Under the pieces are notes generated by a model. It had not been told where the DNA came from. It saw nothing but the letters and a program-made list of their open reading frames with translations, and did not search any database. Positions 57,031 through 64,000 of a DNA stretch of 64,000 nucleotides are shown one piece after another. This stretch comes from Codonopsis lanceolata (Eukaryota > Streptophyta > Magnoliopsida > Asterales > Campanulaceae), in contig CM028381.1 of NCBI GenBank assembly GCA_013146195.2, forward strand, positions 98,334,380 through 98,398,379. The letters run 5' to 3'. The first letter of the stretch is position 1. Every line of letters starts with the position of its first letter. The position numbers and the translations under genes are program-made.

Positions 57031-58373
57031 TCATTTCTTCCTCAACTGTACCTTTATTTGCTCACATCCTTGCTGATACATGGCAAATTGTGTCGGATTC
57101 ATGTGGGAGGTATCTTGAGTAAGAAAAGCAATGTCTTTCACGAGCCTTTCGCGCTCCTTTCTGTCTTCTCGGGCCTTTCGAGCTTCCGCATCAATTTTTT
57201 TGACTTCAACTTCTTTATTTTTCCGTTCTTCCTCAAGTTTTTTAATTTCAAATTCTTGTTTTTTTATTTCCGAGTATTTATCTAACGAGAACACCATCCC
57301 AGAAGAAATCGTTTGCAACCCATCTACATCCGAAGATGTTTCGACGTTTCCTTTACCTTTAGCTTTCCTCTTTGCCGCCTTTTGTCCAATCGAACGAGTA
57401 CACAAATTGATTTCTTCCACATCTTCAACATCCACACTAGTCTTAGAATGATCGCCGCCCTCAGATTCAGACGTCTTAGACTTTTTATTGGTGTGACCCA
57501 AATTTGTTTGTGGAGAAAAGGAAACAGAAGAATTTTTTAACACATCCCAAACATGATCAAAAATAAAGTGCTGACCTTTTTCTTGATGGTATAGCTCCCT
57601 TGCATTTCTCATTAGAATATCATCGCTCCAACCGCTGTGATGAGCATTGAGAAGCCTATTATAGATTTCGTTGAAGCTTCTCACTGATGGAGCAATTCTA
57701 TTTGACCAACGTGGTGACAACTTCGCTTTATCTCTCGGCATTGAATTACTTGGGCGATGTTCGTTGTAATAATCAGCTACACGCTTCCAATATTGCGTAC
57801 TCTTTTGACCATTACCAACTATTGGACATTGACCAATAGTCTGCACAACTTCCATAAGCGCAAGATCTTCAGCCTTGGTCCATTTTGCACGTTTAACCTT
57901 GTCTTTTCGGTTCGGTTCGTCGTCCAAATCAATTGTTTCTAAATTGATTTGCGTTTGAAACCGATGCGGCGTTCTTAGGAAATTACGGATGAAGTCCCAT
58001 CTACACTTGTTGGACGTGAATCATTTGAAGATATGTAAGGTTGAGAAAATGCATGAGACTTACCTTGCGGAGTGAAAAATTGATTTCTCGTTAGTTGCCA
58101 ATAATTCGGAGGAAAAGAAATGTTACCAGATGAATTCCCAATTGTGTGAGGAACTTGAAAATTTGGAAAATTTGGAGGCATGTAGAAATTTGGATAATTT
58201 TGAACATTTGGATTGTTGGAAAAATTATGCGGGTATTGGGGGTATTGGAGAGTAGATGAAAATTGAGAATGTGGAACATTCTCGGGAACACGAGAGTTTT
58301 GTGAATTTTTATTTGCTTCAATATCGGGAGAATTCAATAAATTTTGGTAAAAAGTAGTACCTCTTGGATCCAT
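57031..58373 (-). pseudogene. Harbinger ORF1 (Myb/SANT-like DNA-binding protein), frameshifted
   Basis: The first part, 58373-57975 (132 codons), starts MDPRGTTFYQNLLNSPD and is rich in Pro/Asn/Phe/Tyr. It ends in TAA just before a second frame that is open from at least 57990 to 57031. That frame reads FQTQINLETIDLDDEP, then KRAKWTKAEDLALMEVVQTI (SANT/Myb-like helices), VGNGQKSTQYWKRVADYY and a charged coiled coil (EIKKLEEERKNKEVEVKKID). The halves together have the usual ORF1 layout. A one-base shift near 57975-57995 separates them; an intron there is a weaker alternative. ORF1 binds element ends and assists the transposase. Confidence 0.85.
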
Positions 58374-58929
58374 TTGGAATAGAAGTATGTAGAGAAAGTG
58401 ATTTTAAAGAAGAGATTATGGAGAAATAAAAGAGAGAATGAAGAAGGTTTAGGTAGTTTATTTATAGGGAAGAAAGAAGATAATTAAAATTTAAAAAAAA
58501 CGTTTTTTTTTTTAAAAAATTCTGTTGGATTGCACCCCCACCCCCAGCCGGACCCCCCCAACGGTTACAATTTGATTTTTAAATTTTTTTTTGATTTTTT
58601 TAAAGAAAAAACGGTCAGATTCTTTAGTTTTTTTTAAAAAAGTAAAAAACGTTTTTTTTAAGAGTTAGTGGAGCAGCCGTCGGGACCCACCGACTTTTTG
58701 CCTTGGACGCGCCTTTCGAGCCCGTGTCGTACACGCGCCATGTTTGATTGGAAGGTGCACGCCAAGCTCTTGATGTGCGGCTGGAATTCTTTGGACTATT
58801 TGGTGTTCTTTGTGAGGAATTCAATCTTCTCTCTCCTCTTAATTCTTCACCAAGAATCATACAATGGGTGGGTTTCTTGAATTATTCACCAAAGAATTGC
58901 TCAAGAATCGTACGTTGGAGCTGCTCTAA

Positions 58930-59539
58930 TTAACACCCAGAAAATATGATCAAGCTTGAGCTTCCAACAATGGTAGTTCACTAATCAAGTTTGTGAGCTT
59001 TTACGTGTGAGCCACTTCTTCAGTATTGATACCACTACTAACCAACAAACTTAAAGAGGTGATAAAGATTAGTATACATCCAAACCCCTGTATAATTAAG
59101 CTCATAAGCATTCTAGTTTTTTTTTTTTTAGCTTAAAGTGGTTATATTCCTTCATCTATCATCATGGAAACTAGAATCAATGATAAATAAAAAAAATCCA
59201 TTTACAGTGATTTCAATTTTGTATGTAAATACTTTTAAAAATTTAGGGTTTTTCTGTTTGCTAGTTTCTTTCATTAATGCAAGTTTATTTCGTAAATATA
59301 TATATATATATATATTTAAAGTTGGTGAGGAGCACTATAGTTATGTCATCTCACCTAACTTTTGATATTATTGAATTCTCAAGTCTCCACATCACTTGAC
59401 TTCAGACTTTTCATTTTCTAACTATTAGCTAAAAATAATAGTTAATATGATATTTTGATATTAAGCATTTACTATTAATCTCTTCTATTGTTAATGGTAG
59501 TGACAATCTTATATAGAAAGATTTTTACTACCAACACCA
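58930..59539. other. AT-rich intergenic sequence
   Basis: No gene. Contains a short TA run at about 59297-59316. Confidence 0.5.
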
Positions 59540-60755
59540 CTAGTGTGTAACCCGTGCTCTGCACGGGTATGTTTTTATTTTTTCTCTCACTAAATTTATA
59601 AATATATGGTACATTCTTATTTTATAAAATATAATATATGATATAAATGTACATATGATATGATATTCCAATGTTATTTAATTATAAACTGAATTGTAAA
59701 AACATTACAAATATTAATTTTATATAAATATTAACTCATAAAATAACAAGTATACTTGATTTTATCTTCCTTTTTTTGCTTGGAGTAGTAATTCCATATT
59801 AATCCAAGCAATATTATCAAAAGTATTTATTTTATATAAATATTAACTCATAAAATAACAAGTATACTTGATTTTATCTTTTTTTTTTTTTTTTTTTTTG
59901 CGTGGAGTAGTAATTCCATATTAATCCAAACCAATTCATATGCTCTCATTTTTAATAAGATTTCGACTAAAAGCATACAAGTACTATAATGAGCTTCTCA
60001 ATGGGTCTTTGACAACCGTGTGTAGAGGTAGAATCAGCGATTGAACAGAATTAAAAAAAAAACGAATATAAAATAAGATTTCTAAGGGCATAGAATACAG
60101 ACTCAAAACTCTCATTAATAGAAAAACATAAATTGTGAAAATGAAATGCAAAAGGGTCTTTAGAGAGAGGAGGGTGAGAGAAAGAGAAACAATAATTTTG
60201 TTATAATTATGTTATTAATGTGACATTAAAATGACTATTAATTTTGATTCATTAGGATATTGAATATGTATCATTTAAAAGGAAACCTTAAGAGTTCTCT
60301 TAATTAAGTCATGTAATTATATTATAACAATCATAAGGTTTCCTTTTACATGATAAGCCCCACTGCCACATTCTATTAGAATAAAAAGAAAGCAAACAAA
60401 CACATACATTCCGCTAATTATTATAAAATATTTATGTGTCAAATATTTTCATTCACATACAACCCAATCAAAGTATATTAAAATATAGGAGTACTAGATA
60501 CCTCAATATATCTATATTCATAGTACACTCTTTCAATTATCCACCTCGGTCATTGCTCTTGTACAATACATATATATATTAATAGCCAACCATACACGAT
60601 ACCCAACAGGAAAATATATTACCTCTCACAGTAACTGTGTCGCCTCCTTCCTGTTCAACTCTCTTCCAGTTGCTTCTCTCTCTATTTGCTTTTTCCGTTT
60701 CTTATTTTATCATTGTAGTATTTGAGGTTTGACTATAATCATCCCCCTTTATAGA
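59540..60755 (-). mobile_element. Probable Helitron, non-autonomous
   Basis: The 3' end on the minus strand is clear: hairpin CCCGTGCAGAGCACGGG (59551-59567), spacer TTACACA and CTAG (59540-59543) followed by T. A fitting start TCTATAAAGGGGGATG preceded by A lies at 60755. No helicase is inside. Confidence 0.6.
59717..59933. repeat. Direct tandem duplication of ~108 bp
   Basis: ATTTTATATAAATATTAACT through GGAGTAGTAATTCCATATTA occurs twice, almost identical except for a T-run expansion in the second copy. Confidence 0.9.
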
Positions 60756-62006
60756 TTCAAACTCTAATGCCTATTTCCTAACAATAACCGAAAGTCTCAG
60801 TCCAACATTAATTTAAGAGAACCAATTTAGTACTCCATTCTTAATGTAATTATTGAAGGTGGGCCTAGCCCAACTTAATTTTTGTTGGTTACTAAATGAG
60901 TTCTAAAATCATTAAATTAACTCAAACAATTATAGTATTAATTAAACATGTCTAAAACAATAATGATATTAATTAATAAGAATTAATATTTTAACTAAAT
61001 TTATCGGGTTATTACAATGTCCCCCAACTATATTTCTTGTTTTCGGCAAGAAGTAGCTGTCGAGTAAAGCTTCCCTTCCGCGATTGTGTACACTTGAGTG
61101 AAGCTACAATAAGAGTTAAAATGGTTGGGTTGTTGTATATTAGAGGTGGCGTGTTGAGACTTACTGTACTTGGAGACATATATATCCAATAAAGGCACGA
61201 ACTGTTTCAAAGAGAGCGGCATGGTCCGCGCCTCAACCTATGCCGATTTACTTAATGTTCTCGAGTGGTATTGTCATTTAATTATATAGTTAGTATTTCC
61301 AAGGTGAGTTTATTTCACTTACTTCTTATGAAAGATAAAATTACTTGTAGAATAATGTGTTGTACGTCGTTTTTCATTTTTCTTAAAACTATGAATTTAT
61401 TTTTGTGGGATTATTCTAGCATATTATTCCTTTGATTTGATTCTCACTTTCGGTGGTGACACCATTCCCAAAAAGTTATGCTAAGAATATACATATAATT
61501 ATAACAAAGTCAATTTTTTTCTTAATATATGAATCGGGTCAACAGAAAAATCTTTTGAGAAAGAAAGAAGTAATTTTTTAATATAACAAAAAAATATAAT
61601 TTAAAAACATTAACCACTAACATTGAGAGTTGAGATGGTTATTAATGAAACTCTAAATAAAAGCATTAATTGTGTGAAAAATGTGTATGATTTTGAGTTG
61701 GGATATCACTGTCATAGTGTTATCATATCATGGTATGCTGTAGAATTTGTTTATTCATAGAAATCTTCATTCATTCATGATAGTTGTATTGTGTGGTTAT
61801 TATTATACTCTTCTTTCTTCAACCTTTTTTTTTTTTTAGTCAAAAGAGAGAAAATTCATGTTGATAGGTACATTTTATCGGCAAATGAACAAAAAGACGA
61901 AAAAAGTTTAATGTAATAGATAATGAGTGTGGATTTGCTGATTCATATGTTACAAAGTTGTTAAAGGGAGTTGACGTTGAAGACTTGTCTCATTATTTGT
62001 TTTGTG
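60756..62006. other. AT-rich intergenic sequence
   Basis: No supported gene, RNA gene or assignable repeat. Confidence 0.5.
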
Positions 62007-62191
62007 TAGGCGTATACAGCCGAATCATCGAACCAAGTCGAACCAAACCAAATCATGCAGTTTGGTTCGGTTTCGGTATAAAGTGGTTCGATTTTGGTTT
62101 CCAAAATCTAAAAACCGAGTGGTTCGATTCGATTTGTGGCTCCTATCTCCGAACCGAATCAAACCAAACCGAAATGAATATTATTTGATTA

Positions 62192-62227
<36 letters not shown>

Positions 62228-62638
62228 TTATTTTATATTCGGTTGTTTAATTGTTTATAAGTTTATTATATATATTGCTACTATTATTCCATTATTAATG
62301 TTTTCACTTTTCAATTACATTGAATTCAAATTTTCAATCACCATGTTTTATGATATTTGTAAGAAAAGTTTGATTTTTTGTCTATTAATGTTTGATGCTA
62401 ATTAGTAATTAGCTTAATTTATCGATTAAAATCTATTTGTCTAATTTTAAATGTTTTTATAAATGATTAATTTATTTTTTTGTTGAACCATGAAACCGAA
62501 CCGAACCAAACCGAGTGGCTTGGTTTGGTTCGGTTCCGAGCATTGGATGGTTCGGTTCGATTTGAGATTTTTGAAACCGAGGGGGTATGGTTCGGTTCAT
62601 GGTTTTGGCCTAAATCGAACCATGCATGTACACCCCTA
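62007..62638. mobile_element. hAT-type element with 8-bp duplication GTTTTGTG
   Basis: Ends TAGGCGTATACA and (reverse complement) TAGGGGTGTACATGC. GTTTTGTG is repeated exactly at 61999-62006 and 62639-62646. Both subterminal regions are packed with GGTTCGGTT/AACCGAACC words in inverted arrangement. The centre is AT-rich with a TA run at about 62198-62222. No transposase. Confidence 0.88.
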
Positions 62639-62644
62639 GTTTTG

Positions 62645-63010
62645 TGGGTAGAGTGACTCTCCAATAACACTATGGATATCCAGAATTCAACCCACCAATA
62701 CATAGTAGCTTGGATCAAGGAGATCCGTCTTCCATATATTCGTAAGATCGTTTTTTCTAATTTTTTTGCCTTGTGGGTATTACTTCACTTGTGTTGGGTA
62801 TGGTAGTTTTGAGGTTGATCTTTTGAGTTTTAGATTGTCATATTGTATTAATTGAAAAAAGAGAAAAAAAAAAAAGGAAAGACGGTGTTACGAGAATTTC
62901 ATATAAGACCGATCTTCTTGATTTACGCATCATGTGTTGGTGAATTGAGTTGTAAGAGAGTGATGTTCAGTCTTACTAATTAAAATCAGCAAAACGGTTT
63001 TACAAGAACT
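62645..63010. repeat. Two fragments of the TAAGACCGTCTTAC dispersed repeat
   Basis: 62645-62762 (CAACCCACCAATACATAG, AAGGAGATCCGTCTTCC) and 62880-63010 (GACGGTGTTACGAGAATTTC, GTAAGAGAGTGATGTTCAGT) match the family at 24102 and 43735, in opposite orientations. Confidence 0.45.
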
Positions 63011-63583
63011 ATGCTTTAAAAAATTATAGTATTGGAAAGATGGAAAGAAAAAAAGAATGGTGGGACCGAGGAAAAAAACTAAAAACCAAAGTTAATAAAT
63101 CTTGCAAGGGGAACAAATCATTTACACTTAATAATACCCTCGTTTGGAAATTATTTGTATTGAAAAATAATATCAATATATCTCAAAACAATTTTAATAC
63201 ATTGAGAAGTGTTTTTAATGGACATAAATCCTCATGTTACTAAAGTAGTTGTGTAGATAGTATGTTACTATAATTTATGATACATGTTAATTAGCTTTTG
63301 CTTTCTCTAATAAAAACTATTCCCTCCATGCATATTTTTTTTAAAAATGAATCTTTAATTATTATTTTTTACCAATTTCACTAATTTTTTGAATAATATT
63401 TCACATATATAGTTTTTAGCATGAGAAAATAATATATGTATTGAGAACTATTTTAATTAAAACTTGTGAATCGGTGCTTTTGTGCACTTCATATATTAAG
63501 AATGTTTATTTTTTTAAAAAAACTTGTAAATTAACCCTTGAAATTTACACTATACAAGTACTATAATTGTGTGATTTATAATA

Positions 63584-63846
63584 CTCCTTCTGTTTTTAAA
63601 TTATCGTTCTTATTTCATTCTTTTGTTTATTTTTAAATAATTGTCATATTTCAAAACTTTCCTTAAAAAAAACACTTTTACAACTTTACATTTATATATT
63701 TTTTCTACTTATTTTAATTATGACCGCATACTTAAGGACATTAAAGGAGACCACACATTTTATTAATATTTATAATACAGTCAATTATTTTTTCTTAAAC
63801 GATATAGCAAGTCAAAAAGAAGACAATATTTTAAAAATTGAGAGAG
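63584..63846. mobile_element. Stowaway MITE
   Basis: Ends CTCCTTCTGTTTTTAAATTA and (reverse complement) CTCTCTCAATTTTTAAAATA, with TA on both sides. Internal AATTATGACCGCAT and TAAGGACATTAAAGGA match other Stowaway copies. Confidence 0.8.
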
Positions 63847-64000
63847 TAGTTTTTAAACTTAACTAAATTATCGTCAACTGTCCATCAATTTCAAATTAGG
63901 TAAACTTGGCAAATAAATACTTGCCAAATGTCCATTAAAAATATTTAATGAAAATTTTCAAAAAGAAGTATTAACAAGTGTAACCAAATTCTTGTTTCAT

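Larger units (their letters stand above)
54866..58926 (-). mobile_element. PIF/Harbinger transposon, nearly full length, inactive
   Basis: Ends GAGCATCTCCA and (reverse complement) GAGCAGCTCCAACG; TAA lies directly outside both (54863-54865 and 58927-58929), the PIF/Harbinger duplication. Both element genes are on the minus strand: Myb-like ORF1 (57031-58373) and DDE transposase (55317-56705). Both are broken. Subterminal ATTACATAAAAACGTTA-type words occur on both sides of the transposase, and a 14-15 bp repeat (ATAACGGCTAGTT) lies at about 56728-56802. 4061 bp. Confidence 0.92.

Overview
This is AT-rich nuclear DNA from a flowering plant, most likely a eudicot. The evidence is GT-AG (and one GC-AG) introns, a GRP23-type pentatricopeptide gene, a plant DUF707 gene, plant-type SIRE/Copia, Ty3-gypsy, Helitron, PIF/Harbinger, hAT, Mutator-like, Stowaway and SINE copies, and no bacterial-type gene layout. 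The species cannot be fixed from sequence alone.

Layout. 1-18.8 kb is a nest of transposons. A ~10.3 kb gypsy-type LTR element (1148-11440, target duplication GATAC) sits inside a small non-autonomous element of a family I call X. The gypsy element holds a 5'-truncated SIRE-like Copia element (3044-8219), whose third gene (3674-6448, spliced) is the longest reading frame in the window. Its 3' LTR carries a Tourist-like MITE, inserted in the TATA box, with a giant CAA/AAT microsatellite. Further right come a Stowaway, a solo SIRE-like LTR (13229-15200, duplication AAAAT), more X copies, and a Mutator-like element (16068-18284) that itself contains a Helitron.

Three host genes are recognisable. 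(1) 19537-23377 (+) is a two-exon GT14/BC10-like glycosyltransferase. (2) 32114-34573 (-) is an intronless GRP23-like PPR protein with a Q/N/G/Y-rich repeat tail. (3) 45597-53741 (-) is a 16-exon DUF707 gene of 447 codons; every exon junction keeps the frame. A decayed tandem copy of the 3' part of the DUF707 gene lies at 39620-42540 and is split by a 2.3 kb hAT-like element.

Between genes: a 3.2 kb degenerate tandem array (27.35-30.56 kb) interrupted by a Stowaway and a Helitron with a reconstructable empty site; several Helitrons, one with a helicase remnant (44172-44818); MITEs and a tRNA-type SINE. At 54866-58926 lies a nearly full-length PIF/Harbinger transposon (duplication TAA) with both genes broken: the transposase by three TGG-to-TGA stops, the Myb-like ORF1 by a frameshift. 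The last 5 kb hold only repeats, including a hAT MITE (62007-62638).

The host genes are housekeeping-type and unrelated to one another; they do not form a pathway. Most of the notable biology is in the transposons: insertion histories readable from target duplications, an LTR promoter split by a MITE, and a retrotransposon accessory gene with its own promoter-like region, intron and nuclear-localisation motif.
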